Shown in pieces: positions 1 to 8,388 of a DNA stretch of 64,000 nt. The translations under genes were made by a program, and so were the position numbers. Numbering within the stretch: the stretch's first letter is position 1; every line of letters begins with the position of its first letter. The stretch is from Peribacillus cavernae. GTDB taxonomy: Bacteria; Bacillota; Bacilli; Bacillales; DSM-1321. Below the pieces are notes generated by a model, which was given only the letters and a program-made list of their open reading frames with translations, was not told where the DNA came from and ran no database searches. The stretch is taken from the NCBI RefSeq assembly GCF_003989135.1, contig NZ_RYZZ01000006.1:1-64000 (forward strand). The letters are read 5' to 3'.

Positions 1-1174
1 TCACGGTGAATTGGCATGTATAGTAAATGTCCACAGGGGCTGTCACCGTATTTGAAGGCCGTCCCGGGCGTCGCTTTACTTTTTCCATCCGCTTCACTTC
101 ACCGGTGAGTCGATGGTATTTGAGTCGGGTAGCCACATGTTGTTCCAATTGGGCGGCGGCGTCTTCGTGGCAATGGTACTCGATCCCACTCCAAGTTTTG
201 ATGGATTTTTCGATCTTCGATCCTTCGTTGGACATGTCACGATTTATTTTCTTCTGCTTCCGCTGATCCAAGGCGGATGAGTGCACCACGGCGAACCGAT
301 AGGTTCGATCATACAATTCAGTGTCCATTCCTTGAATTCGGTAGATGGCCGAATTCTTCTTGTCAGAGAGCGTACCAACTTGAGCCCAGTCGGCTTCGTT
401 TTCAAAGGCCGTCTCTTTTAATTTTTTGCATAAGCCGAAGTTTTCCGGGAAACGGCTAATGAACGGGCGATCGCCGAAGATTTTTAGATTTTCTTCCGTA
501 ACCATGGCGGAGTCTGTGATGGTGATCTTAGATCGAAGCGTTTCTGACGGAAGGAGATCTTTCATCTGAAGGGCCATGTCTCCATTCCACTTTTTATCCG
601 ATGTGTTTCCATCCATGACATCGGCGAAGATCGGGAGGCCCTGAACGCTGCCCAAGCCAAACATCAGCTGTTTTAAATCCGGTCGGCGCTCCTTACTGTG
701 TCCGAAGGTAATCCGGAGAGAGTCCTCTTCAGAATCTGCTGTCTCATAGGCTCCCTGGAGGGAGAGACTCGTTGTATCAAAATGGGCTTGGTCAAGGAGA
801 ATCCCTTCCTTCTCCAGAGCTTCAAAGGCAATGCCGTGATAAATGCCTGGAAGATCACTCTTGGCGAGCTTTTCCAAAGCCCGCCCCAAGCGGTCATCGT
901 TAAAGTCATCGGCTTGCCAAGACTTGTCAAATAGATTGGAAATGTCCACACTTTTATAAAAATCATTGACACGATAAAGGGGTTCCCGCTTTACCAACAG
1001 GTTAATGACAAATGCTTTAATGGCTTCACCGGGGGACATTTCAGCCCGGTTTGGATCCCAGGAAACACGGTCGTTGATATGCTTCACCACATTCAGTTCA
1101 TCGCAAAAATGAGCAATGACGGAGGGAGAACGGGCATAGATTATTTGAGCTTCTTCAATTGTAATGCAGATCAC
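1..1174 (-). CDS. IS1634-like family transposase, 3' end beyond the left edge
   Basis: Reading the minus strand from 1174 down to 1 gives one open frame of about 391 codons with no stop; it runs off the left edge, so the protein is C-terminally incomplete here. The N-terminal half reads as a helical DNA-binding region (EEAQIIYARSPSV near the start), followed by a DDE-type core with FDTTSLS, TITDSAMV and the PRPGRP-like basic stretch, which I associate with IS1634-type transposases. The most likely start is GTG at 1174, directly within an AGGTGA ribosome binding site; an ATT at 1165 is also in frame and better spaced, so the start is uncertain. A stop codon lies just upstream. Family assignment is by recall of family style, not a search. 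Confidence 0.75.
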   Translation of the reverse strand, partial: MICITIEEAQIIYARSPSVIAHFCDELNVVKHINDRVSWDPNRAEMSPGEAIKAFVINLLVKREPLYRVNDFYKSVDISNLFDKSWQADDFNDDRLGRALEKLAKSDLPGIYHGIAFEALEKEGILLDQAHFDTTSLSLQGAYETADSEEDSLRITFGHSKERRPDLKQLMFGLGSVQGLPIFADVMDGNTSDKKWNGDMALQMKDLLPSETLRSKITITDSAMVTEENLKIFGDRPFISRFPENFGLCKKLKETAFENEADWAQVGTLSDKKNSAIYRIQGMDTELYDRTYRFAVVHSSALDQRKQKKINRDMSNEGSKIEKSIKTWSGIEYHCHEDAAAQLEQHVATRLKYHRLTGEVKRMEKVKRRPGRPSNTVTAPVDIYYTCQFTV

Positions 1175-1324
1175 CTCATTTAGGAAGTTATTCTAAATGA
1201 TTCGATCCTCGGTTTCTTTAATCCTTTTTTGTGACAATCAATATCAATTTTCGTCAATTTATGACATGCGGAAGATGGGTTAATATGTATTCCATTCTTA
1301 TATTATCATTCTCTTTATACTGTC

Positions 1325-1355
1325 TCCCGCCTAGTTAGGTGGGGATTTTTATTTT
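1325..1355 (+). terminator. possible intrinsic terminator between the IS and the YciI gene
   Basis: An imperfect hairpin (TCCCGCCTA paired with TAGGTGGGGA, one bulge and one G-U pair) is followed by ATTTTTATTTT on the plus strand. No plus-strand gene ends just upstream in this window, so it may insulate the downstream promoter from transcription out of the insertion sequence, or be a relic. Confidence 0.4.
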
Positions 1356-1366
1356 CAAAAAAGTAA

Positions 1367-1396
1367 TTGACAGATAATTTTGAATCGTGTTACACT
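1367..1396 (+). promoter_or_regulatory. sigma-A-type promoter
   Basis: TTGACA at 1367-1372 and TACACT at 1391-1396 are separated by 18 bp. It points toward the YciI gene and possibly the hydrolase cluster behind it. Confidence 0.5.
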
Positions 1397-1406
1397 TTTA
1401 CCAATC

Positions 1407-1421
1407 CGGTACAATGTACCG
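1407..1421. promoter_or_regulatory. perfect palindrome CGGTACAATGTACCG, likely operator
   Basis: Two exact 6-bp arms (CGGTAC/GTACCG) surround AAT. It lies about 10 bp downstream of the -10 box at 1391-1396, a usual position for a repressor site. No cognate regulator gene is present in this part of the window, so the binding protein is unknown. Confidence 0.5.
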
Positions 1422-1600
1422 AAAATTATATTGAGGGTGATTTAGAAAACAATAAAAACATGTTTGAAATGCTTTTATCTATCTTTTAGAGTATCTTCAA
1501 AGCTGGTTTTTATGAGAATAGGGTGATTATACACCCTAAGAATGTAGCCGCTTACCATTGTGAATTATCTGTTGGAGCATTCCAAAATAAGAAAGGTGTT

Positions 1601-1870
1601 GTGATTAGTTTGCGATATGTTGTACTTCTTAATAAGACTTCAAAAGAAACACCGGAAGATATCACTGTAGCTCATGGTCATTACTTGAAAGATATGCATG
1701 AGGGTAAAAAAGTTGTCTACTCTGGACCTTTGGAAAAGATCGGTGGAATGGTTGTATATGATGCCAATTCAAAGGAAGAAGCCAGAAAATTAGTAGAGTT
1801 GGATCCATTCGTTTCTGGCAATTATCGAGAGTACGAGATTTATGAGTGGAAGCAAACAATAGGATTGTAA
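1601..1870 (+). CDS. YciI-like protein (about 89 aa)
   Basis: The protein has the YCII fold pattern: an opening beta strand (RYVVLL), a central HGHYLKDMHEGKKVVYSGPL segment, GGMVVYDANSKEEARKLVELDPFV, and a closing beta strand (YREYEIYEW). YCII proteins are small ferredoxin-like domains often found beside catabolic enzymes; the family histidine/aspartate pair (HGHYLKD and DPFV) is visible. The frame stays open upstream to GTG 1523, but family alignment places the first strand at RYVVLL, and AAAGGTG lies just before GTG 1601, so 1601 (or TTG 1610) is preferred. It is the first gene behind the promoter at 1367. Exact reaction unknown. Confidence 0.65.
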   Translation: MISLRYVVLLNKTSKETPEDITVAHGHYLKDMHEGKKVVYSGPLEKIGGMVVYDANSKEEARKLVELDPFVSGNYREYEIYEWKQTIGL

Positions 1871-2011
1871 AAAATCCTGAATAGTCGTGTTCATTTGATG
1901 AATGTACAGAGGCAATATGTAAGAGCTTAGAGTCACATTACCCGGCTTAGTTATATAAGAACTACAAATCAATTCATTATTATCTGAATCTAAGGAAAGA
2001 GGGGAGACCTT

Positions 2012-2812
2012 ATGGAATACGTAACCGAGTATTACACGGTAAAGGATACAAAAATTAGATTGTTAAAAGGGGGAAGCGGAGCACCATTGTTATTTCTGCA
2101 TGGTGCCAATGGAGCCGGTGATTGGCTGCCAATATTGAAAACATTGTCGCAGGATTATACTGTTTATTACCCTGATCACCCAGGGTACGGCGAAAGTGAT
2201 ACACACCCGAAAATTGACAGCGTTCAGGATTTGGCATTCTTCTACCTTGATGTAATGGATCACCTGGACATAGATAAAGCAGTTGTGATGGGATCGTCTT
2301 TGGGTGGTTGGCTGGCCGTGGAAATGGCCCTTATCGCCCCAGAGAAAATTGATAAGCTGATTTTAATTGACGCTGCTGGTATCCGTATTGAAAATGTCAA
2401 AATACCAGATATTTTTGTAATGAGCCCACAACAGGTGTATAACATTCTCTTCCATTCTGAGGAAGCAAAAAATGATTATGCCTCAAAGAATATAAATAGC
2501 CCAGACCTCGAGAATATTGTACTTCGTAACCGTATCGCTACATCTCATCTAGCATGGAATCCGTACTTTCATAATCCCAAAATCCTTGACAGAATTCATC
2601 GCCTAAAGATGCCCATTCTCGTCGTTTGGGGCGCAGAAGATAAATTCTTCCCGGTAGCATACGGGGAAAGATATCATGAACTAATTTCACATTCCGCATT
2701 ACAAATTATAAAGGATGCTGGACATTTTCCACACATTGAACAGCCGGAGCAATTTTGGAATTCGATAAAATATTTCTTAGCTGAGGAGGAAGCTGCACAT
2801 GAAGTTTTATAG
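2012..2812 (+). CDS. alpha/beta hydrolase (C-C bond or ester hydrolase type)
   Basis: This 266-residue protein has the length and motifs of the alpha/beta hydrolase fold: oxyanion HG at residues 30-31, nucleophile elbow GSSLGG with Ser96, acid Asp210 in WGAED and His238 in AGHFPH. The closest styles are meta-cleavage-product hydrolases (BphD/MhpC) and related esterases. AAAGAGGGGAG precedes ATG 2012 at good spacing. The next gene, a flavin monooxygenase, starts inside its last codons (14-nt overlap), so the two are translationally coupled; two further hydrolases follow in the same run. Its substrate is probably a ring-opened or lactone product of the monooxygenase pathway, which is inference. 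Confidence 0.8.
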   Translation: MEYVTEYYTVKDTKIRLLKGGSGAPLLFLHGANGAGDWLPILKTLSQDYTVYYPDHPGYGESDTHPKIDSVQDLAFFYLDVMDHLDIDKAVVMGSSLGGWLAVEMALIAPEKIDKLILIDAAGIRIENVKIPDIFVMSPQQVYNILFHSEEAKNDYASKNINSPDLENIVLRNRIATSHLAWNPYFHNPKILDRIHRLKMPILVVWGAEDKFFPVAYGERYHELISHSALQIIKDAGHFPHIEQPEQFWNSIKYFLAEEEAAHEVL

Positions 2813-3956
2813 TTTTCATTTAATGCCATGGCCGTATTTAGAGGAAAATTTCAGGGATAATAATGATTCTGCCTGGGTAACCCTCTCTAATTCTAATTAT
2901 GATCCTAAAAGAGGTGCCCAGTTGTACAAACGATATATTGATGAGTTAGCATATGCTGATCAGCTTGGATTTGACGGTGTCTGTGTGAACGAGCACCATC
3001 AAAATGCGTATGGAAACATGCCTTCTCCTAATATCATCGCTACCATGCTGGTAGAGAAGGTAAAAGGAAAAATTGCTGTCGTGGGCAATGCCATTCCACT
3101 CCGCGAAGACCCTGTCCGAATTGCAGAAGAGATTGCAATGCTGGATTTGCTTTCCGGTGGCCGGATTATTTCTGGATTTGTCCGTGGACTTGGAGCGGAG
3201 TATCATTCTTTCTCGAAAAATCCAACAGAATCCCGGGAGCGCTTTCATGAGGCACATAAGTTAATCATTGATGCTTGGACTAAACAGGGACCATTTGAGC
3301 ATTACGGAAAGTATTACAAATTCAGATATGTGAATCCATGGCCAATCCCGATACAAAAGCCTCATCCTCCAGTATGGATCCCTTCCCAGGGCAGCAGTGA
3401 GACAGTAGCGTGGACTGCCGAGAAAAAATATACCTATGTGCAAACGTATAGCTCTATTGATACGATTCGTAGAGTGTTTAAGCAATTTAAAGAAGAAGCA
3501 AACAAGTGCGGCTATGAGGCATCACCAGAGCAAATGGGCTGGGCATTGCCAGTATACGTAGCGGATACTGATAAAAAAGCTATGAAAGAAGCAGAGCACG
3601 GAATCGATTATTTGTTCAACCAAGCCTTCAAAATGCCGCATGAGATTTTCTTTCCGGCGGGCTATTTAACATTGAATTCAATTAAAAATGTATTGAAAGC
3701 TAAGAAAGGGATTGGAACTACGAAGTTGGCGTTTGAATATTTGGTGGATAAAGAGTACGTATTGGTAGGGTCTCCTGAAACAGTACGTCAGAAATTAGCT
3801 AAATATCAAGAAGAATTTGGGTTTGGCAATTTGCTACCAATGATGCAATTTGGAACACTTTCACACGAGAAGACTATGGAAAATATTAAACTATTTGCTG
3901 AAAAGGTAATTCCATCCTTAAAACCGTTAGGAGAACAAGCGGTTATAGCTAATTAA
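2799..3956 (+). CDS. luciferase-like (LLM class) flavin-dependent monooxygenase
   Basis: The 385-residue protein has the bacterial luciferase/alkanal monooxygenase TIM-barrel pattern: an N-terminal FHLMPWPY strand, DGVCVNEHHQNAYG (the conserved EHH segment), RIISGFVRGLGAEYHSF, and the late VGSPETVRQKLAKYQEEFGFGNLLPMMQFG block seen in this superfamily. Such enzymes use reduced FMN supplied by a separate reductase; an NADPH-dependent FMN reductase is encoded 3 kb downstream at 7013. It overlaps the preceding hydrolase gene by 14 nt. Sandwiched between hydrolases, it probably performs a hydroxylation or Baeyer-Villiger step in a catabolic pathway, substrate unknown. Confidence 0.85.
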   Translation: MKFYSFHLMPWPYLEENFRDNNDSAWVTLSNSNYDPKRGAQLYKRYIDELAYADQLGFDGVCVNEHHQNAYGNMPSPNIIATMLVEKVKGKIAVVGNAIPLREDPVRIAEEIAMLDLLSGGRIISGFVRGLGAEYHSFSKNPTESRERFHEAHKLIIDAWTKQGPFEHYGKYYKFRYVNPWPIPIQKPHPPVWIPSQGSSETVAWTAEKKYTYVQTYSSIDTIRRVFKQFKEEANKCGYEASPEQMGWALPVYVADTDKKAMKEAEHGIDYLFNQAFKMPHEIFFPAGYLTLNSIKNVLKAKKGIGTTKLAFEYLVDKEYVLVGSPETVRQKLAKYQEEFGFGNLLPMMQFGTLSHEKTMENIKLFAEKVIPSLKPLGEQAVIAN

Positions 3957-3975
3957 AATGAGAGGTGTAATGATC

Positions 3976-4776
3976 TTGCAAAGTAAATACGTAATGGTTG
4001 GGAATATACGTACTCATTATTTAGAGGCTGGCAGCGGTGAACCGCTAGTTCTTTTGCATAGTGGTGAATATGGGGGAAGTGCGCAAAATAGCTGGGAAAA
4101 TAATATTGAAGAATTAAGTAAACACTTTCATGTCTATGCCCTGGATATGATTGGGTATGGCTACACTGATAAATTATTTAGCTTTGATGATGCACATGCC
4201 CTTCGATTGAATCATATCAGAGATTTTCTAAACGTGATGTGCATCGAAGAAGCATCTTTCATTGGAAATTCATTGGGTGGCGGAATGATATTATCAGTTG
4301 CAGCACAGGAGCAGCCAATCTGGCCGATTAAGAAGATCATTACCATAAGCGGGGGCGGTCCAAACAACCCCGCTGGTCATGATATTTTAAACAATTACGA
4401 TTGTACGAAAGAGTACATGCAGAAAATATTAGATATTCTCTTTTACGATGAAAAATGGAAGAGTGGAGAATATTTAGACCAACGCTACGAATCTAGTATT
4501 ATTCCAGGCGCTTGGGAGACAGCCAGTGCTGCACGTCTAAAATCGCCTGTGGGGCAGGAGAAGGAACGAGTACTGCCTAATTATGGAAACGTAGAGGTAC
4601 CTGTACTCATTTGCGCTGGGGACTACGATACCTTGAAATTCCCAGATTATGCCGAAAAGCTAAATAGCAGTTTGTCGAACTCTAATGTCAAAATGTTTGA
4701 GAAATGCAGCCACAGTGCACATATTGAGTATGCAGAGCAATTTAATGAGCTAGCATTAGAATTCTTATTAAAGTAG
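3976..4776 (+). CDS. alpha/beta hydrolase, second of three
   Basis: An alpha/beta hydrolase of about 266 residues with nucleophile elbow GNSLGG, acid region AGDYDTLKFP and catalytic His in the C-terminal HSAHIE segment. HSGEYGGSAQNSW after the first strand is typical of the ring-cleavage hydrolase group. Three in-frame starts exist: ATG 3958, ATG 3970 and TTG 3976. GAGAGGTG at 3960-3967 is well spaced only for TTG 3976, so that start is chosen; the ATG at 3958 overlaps the ribosome binding site itself. It directly follows the monooxygenase and is followed by a third hydrolase after 13 nt. Confidence 0.8.
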   Translation: MQSKYVMVGNIRTHYLEAGSGEPLVLLHSGEYGGSAQNSWENNIEELSKHFHVYALDMIGYGYTDKLFSFDDAHALRLNHIRDFLNVMCIEEASFIGNSLGGGMILSVAAQEQPIWPIKKIITISGGGPNNPAGHDILNNYDCTKEYMQKILDILFYDEKWKSGEYLDQRYESSIIPGAWETASAARLKSPVGQEKERVLPNYGNVEVPVLICAGDYDTLKFPDYAEKLNSSLSNSNVKMFEKCSHSAHIEYAEQFNELALEFLLK

Positions 4777-4789
4777 TGAGGTGTCTTAC

Positions 4790-5572
4790 ATGGGATATGT
4801 AGATTCAAATGGCATAAAAGTGCACTATAATGTAAAAGGCACCGGCGAACCTATCGTTTTTCTCCATAGTTTAGGAGCTAAAAGTGAATTGTGGGACCAG
4901 CAGGTCGAGTATTTTCAGGATAATTATAAAGTAATAACTATTGATGCAAGAGGGCACGGAAAAACGGATAGTTGCATTCCATTTAAAGTGGAGGATTGTG
5001 CATACGATGTCAAAGCCATTTTGGATTACCTGGATATAGACAAAGCGCATATCGTAGGTATTTCCATGGGCGGACACATGGCACTTGAATTATATCAAAT
5101 GGTCCCGGAGCGTATTAAAAGTATAACGTTGAGCAATACGTTTGCGAAAATCCCAGATCATATCCGAGAAGAAAAAATGAATGCCCGGCTGAAATTGTTG
5201 GAACAGGACAATTTTGTTCAAGAATGGGCACGAATTTCAGTTCACGAGGGTGCTGATTATCAACTAATAGATCACACAATTGGCTTATATGGATGTTCAA
5301 AGGAAGATTACAAGAGTGCCTGGATTGAAATCAACCATGTTGATTTTTCCGACATGTTAAATACGGTTGATTTGCCAGTTTTAGTCATGACGGGTGATAA
5401 AGATTATATAGCTCCAGTTAAATTAGCCCAATTTTTGCAAGAAAATATCAAGAAATCTAGACTTGATTTGATAAGTAATGCCGGGCATCTAGCGAATTTA
5501 TCCAATCCAAAGGAATTCAATGAGAAAGTAGCTTCTTTTCTTGCAGAAGTAAATCTATCTTTGCAGACATGA
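4790..5572 (+). CDS. alpha/beta hydrolase, 3-oxoadipate enol-lactonase-like
   Basis: A 260-residue alpha/beta hydrolase: FLHSLGAKSELW oxyanion segment, DARGHGKTD after strand 4, nucleophile elbow GISMGG, MTGDKDYIAP acid region, and SNAGHLANLSNP with the catalytic histidine. The DARGHG and GISMGG style is common in PcaD-like enol-lactonases, and a PcaC-like protein lies at the end of the cluster, but the actual substrate is not shown. GTGAGGTG just upstream fits ATG 4790 better than GTG 4781. It is the last intact gene before a run of broken ones. Confidence 0.75.
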   Translation: MGYVDSNGIKVHYNVKGTGEPIVFLHSLGAKSELWDQQVEYFQDNYKVITIDARGHGKTDSCIPFKVEDCAYDVKAILDYLDIDKAHIVGISMGGHMALELYQMVPERIKSITLSNTFAKIPDHIREEKMNARLKLLEQDNFVQEWARISVHEGADYQLIDHTIGLYGCSKEDYKSAWIEINHVDFSDMLNTVDLPVLVMTGDKDYIAPVKLAQFLQENIKKSRLDLISNAGHLANLSNPKEFNEKVASFLAEVNLSLQT

Positions 5573-5583
5573 GGCGATAAAAA

Positions 5584-6027
5584 ATGGAGTATGAAGAGCG
5601 AATTATGGTTTATGGTGGAAATTTAATCATATAAAGGAAGTAATCCCCTGTTAACGTCAAGGTTGTTGATGGGCAGGATTTCTTCCCGCTTAAAAAAATA
5701 AATGTAAACGATCCTTCATTAGTTCCATCAAATTATGATAAGGCGGACGGAACACCGTTAACTCTATTTCAGTGTCAAGACGGAACACGGCTGGACCTTT
5801 CTAAGAGATCAAAAGAATAGATGTCATTCTGGCACCGCTCAACTGATTTTGATGAATTAATATTCTGCTATAAAGGTTCTATTATTTGGGAAATAGAACT
5901 AGGCGAAATGTTTGTGATTCCCCGCGGTATCGCTCATCGTTCGAAACCAGGAAACGATTCAGATGAGAATATTATACTTGAAATAAAATTGTTATCCAGA
6001 GTAAGCCCAGTACCCATAGCGAAATAA
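5584..6027 (+). pseudogene. cupin (homogentisate-dioxygenase-like) pseudogene
   Basis: All pieces lie in one frame but are interrupted by stops near 5632, 5638 and at 5818. Between them the frame reads VKVVDGQDFFPLKKINVND, then DKADGTPLTLFQCQDGTRLDL, then SFWHRSTDFDELIFCYKGS and FVIPRGIAHRS. The FWHR-TDFDEL-KG and VIPRGI-HR segments match the cupin core of homogentisate-type dioxygenases and related proteins. About nine residues of the usual metal-binding strand between WEIELG and EMFVIPRG appear deleted. Clearly non-functional, but it shows that the cluster once had a ring-cleaving or related cupin step. Confidence 0.65.
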
Positions 6028-6040
6028 AAGGATTCATACA

Positions 6041-6992
6041 ATGAATATGATAGATACAATGATCAAAAATATAGATTTGCTCATTACAGTTGAATTCTAA
6101 CAGAAGAATCATTGCAGATACAGCGATTGCTCAGGCGGAAAGATTGAAGACCTGAATGGTTCCTTTGGAGTCCGAGTTAGATCCTGGCTATCCTTCCGAG
6201 GAGTAAATAATTGTACTGACCAGCTAATTGTCCGGCTAAAGGACATAGCAGATGAAAATAGAGTAGGGATACAAGCTCATGCGTGCTTTGCTAAAGAAAC
6301 ACTGGAGGCATCATTGGGCAAGCATGGCATTCCTGAAATTGAACGTTTGCACCGATTAGGTGTATTGGACCAAAATCTACTGCTGATCCATTTGGGCTGG
6401 GTCATGCCCCTTGAACTGCAATGAGTCTAAGAATATGACGTGAAAGTAGTTTGCGCTCCAAGCTCAAGCCTTCATAATGACTACGGAAATATCGTACAGG
6501 GCAAAATCCCAGAAATGCTGGAAATGGGTGTAGCTGTTGGATTAGGTTCTAATCATACATCCTCCGGTATTATCGATATTGTGCTGGAAATGTTCCTGGC
6601 CAGTAAGGTATATAAAGAAGTAAGAACAAATGCATCTGTCATACCACCAGAAAGATCAATTGAAATAGCAACCATTAACGGGTGCACGCTGTGCGCTATG
6701 GGATGACCAGATTGGTAGCATTGAAGTGGGTAAAGAGGCCGACATTACGATGTTTAACACCAATAGCCCAGAATGGCAGCCCCTATATAATCCTGTCTAT
6801 AATCTGGTCTACAGTGCTACTGGGAGCAGTGTGGATACAATTATGGTGGGAGGAAAGCTATTACTTCAAAACGGCGAGCATCTCACAATAGATATGGAGC
6901 GGCTATATAGCAAGATTAAAAAACTGAACCCAATTATATTAGAAAAAACAAACCTGCATGAAAAAATTAAGTCAAAGTTGACTATTATCTAA
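6041..6992 (+). pseudogene. amidohydrolase/deaminase (ATZ/TRZ-type) pseudogene
   Basis: Fragments in order: MIKNIDLLITVEF (typical N-terminus) ending in a stop; a large internal deletion; RLKDIADENRVGIQAHACFAKETLEASLGKHGI and LLLIHLGWV; stops near 6422; then VKVVCAPSSSLHNDYGN and EMLEMGVAVGLGSNHTSSGI; a +1 shift near 6700; and the C-terminal GSIEVGKEADITMFN. This is the metal-dependent amidohydrolase family (8-oxoguanine/N-ethylammeline deaminase style). Besides the frameshifts and stops, the catalytic Asp of the usual GSDH motif is Asn here, consistent with loss of selection. The two longest surviving frames are 6440-6706 and 6726-6992. Confidence 0.8.
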
Positions 6993-7012
6993 CATAAAAG
7001 GAGGGGAAAACA

Positions 7013-7582
7013 TTGGTTAAAGTTTTGGGTATTTCGGGAAGCTTAACACCGCGTTCGAAAACGATCATTATTGTTGAAGAAGTGTTAAAACGGGCAACAA
7101 TGCAAGATCCTAGCATCCAAGCAGAAATGCTTGATTTGCGCGAGTATGACATGCAGTTTTGTAATGGGAGAAAGGCTGTAGATTATAATGAGGATACTCA
7201 AAAGATCATCCAAAAGGTTTTAGAGGCCGATTGTTTCGTAATTGGAACACCTGTTTATCAGGGGTCGCTAAGCGGTGCTTTAAAAAATCTGATCGATCTT
7301 GTTCCGCTTGAAGCCTTCCGAAAAAAGGTTGTAGGGTTAATAGCGACTGGAGGAACGTATCAACATTTTCTTGTGATAGAAAATCAGTTAAAGCCGATTT
7401 TTGGATATTTTCGATCCTATGTTGCCCCAAGTTATGTTTATTCCCATGATAGTCATTTCAATTCCAGTAAGGAAATTATCGATGTATCTGTACAACAGCG
7501 GATAGATGATTTAGGAAAAGAAGTAGTCGAAATGCACACAAGGTTCAACAACGGGCATAGAGCACAAATAAGTCAAGGTTAA
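7013..7582 (+). CDS. NADPH-dependent FMN reductase
   Basis: The 189-residue protein has the flavodoxin-like FMN reductase fold: GISGSLTPRSKT phosphate-binding loop near the N-terminus, then GTPVYQGSLSGALKNLID, the conserved substrate/flavin loop of the SsuE/MsuE group, and GLIATGGTYQHFLVIENQLKPI. A TTG start is supported by AAAGGAGGGG 6-10 nt upstream. It most likely supplies reduced FMN to the luciferase-like monooxygenase at 2799, as in two-component alkanesulfonate-type systems. It sits between two pseudogenes yet is intact. Confidence 0.85.
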   Translation: MVKVLGISGSLTPRSKTIIIVEEVLKRATMQDPSIQAEMLDLREYDMQFCNGRKAVDYNEDTQKIIQKVLEADCFVIGTPVYQGSLSGALKNLIDLVPLEAFRKKVVGLIATGGTYQHFLVIENQLKPIFGYFRSYVAPSYVYSHDSHFNSSKEIIDVSVQQRIDDLGKEVVEMHTRFNNGHRAQISQG

Positions 7583-7653
7583 ATCCAATTTAATACTGGA
7601 CAGAGGAACTTGTAAAACCCGTATTTCAAAACCTGAGCAAAGGGGGACAGACA

Positions 7654-8362
7654 ATGAGAGAAATTGAAATAACAATTTGTGAATTGGATGGCTCAAATAC
7701 AAAGGAAAATGTGCAAATCCAAAACGTATTAGTGGTTAGCTATGGGGGAAGGAATCCCGAAAAGATAAAGGAACACATTAATGATCTAGAGCTGACTGGG
7801 GTGGCCCCTCCACCTTACGATCCCAGCTATTTATCCGCAGAAACTTGATGGATTGACTATAGAATCAAATATCATGGTAGAAAGAAATCAAACATCAGGA
7901 GAAGTAGAATATGTCCTTTTTCATAAAGGAACAGAGTGGCTGGTTACAACAGGAAGCAACCATACGGACCGTGAATTAGAAACAAAGGATGTTCAAAAAT
8001 CAAAAGAAGTATGCCCTAAACCTTATAGCAGTTCATTTTGGAGAATGAAGGATATTGAAAGCCATTGGGAAAGGATTATTTTACGATCATGGGTTACCGA
8101 CGATAAGGATACCAGACTTTATCGAGAGCACGATCTAACTGCATTGCTGCCTGTAAATACTATGCTGGAAAAGCTCTCACAATTAGGCTATGACGAACTA
8201 TCGAATACTATTATTTTCTCAGGTACTGTTCCTACTTTAGAAGGATTTGTATACGGATAACGATTTAAGTTTGAGATTGCTGATCCGGTCTTAAACAGAT
8301 CCATCATTGGAAAGTATCACACCCATGTTACCGAGCAGGCAATAAGCACTGGAAAGAAATAA
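7654..8362 (+). pseudogene. DUF2848-family protein, frameshifted
   Basis: The first frame (7654-7848) gives MREIEITICELDG and VLVVSYGGRNPEKIKEHINDLELTGVAPP, then breaks at about 7846. The next frame continues with LTIESNIMVERNQTSGEVEYVLF and WLVTTGSNHTDRELE, up to IIFSGTVPTLEGFVYG where a TAA sits at 8258; the same frame then resumes RFKFEIADPVLNRSIIGKYH to a second stop at 8360. The GSDHTDR-like and GTVP segments are the signature I associate with DUF2848. Two inactivating lesions make it a pseudogene. A sound AAGGGGG ribosome binding site remains. Confidence 0.7.
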
Positions 8363-8388
8363 TACCAATCGAGAAGGGGTTGAATGAT

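Noticed and set aside
27-459. Two plus-strand open frames at the left edge
   Set aside because: They are antisense to the long transposase frame on the minus strand and have no family features.
6570-6582. TATTATCGATATTG inside the amidohydrolase remnant as a further GntR site
   Set aside because: Imperfect match in former coding sequence, with no promoter; similar ATCGAT strings occur by chance in several genes (for example 43812, 51878).
7013-7582. FMN reductase considered as the missing HpaC partner of HpaB
   Set aside because: It belongs to the flavodoxin-like SsuE/MsuE-type fold and sits in the luciferase-like monooxygenase cluster 19 kb away; HpaC proteins have a different (split-barrel) fold.
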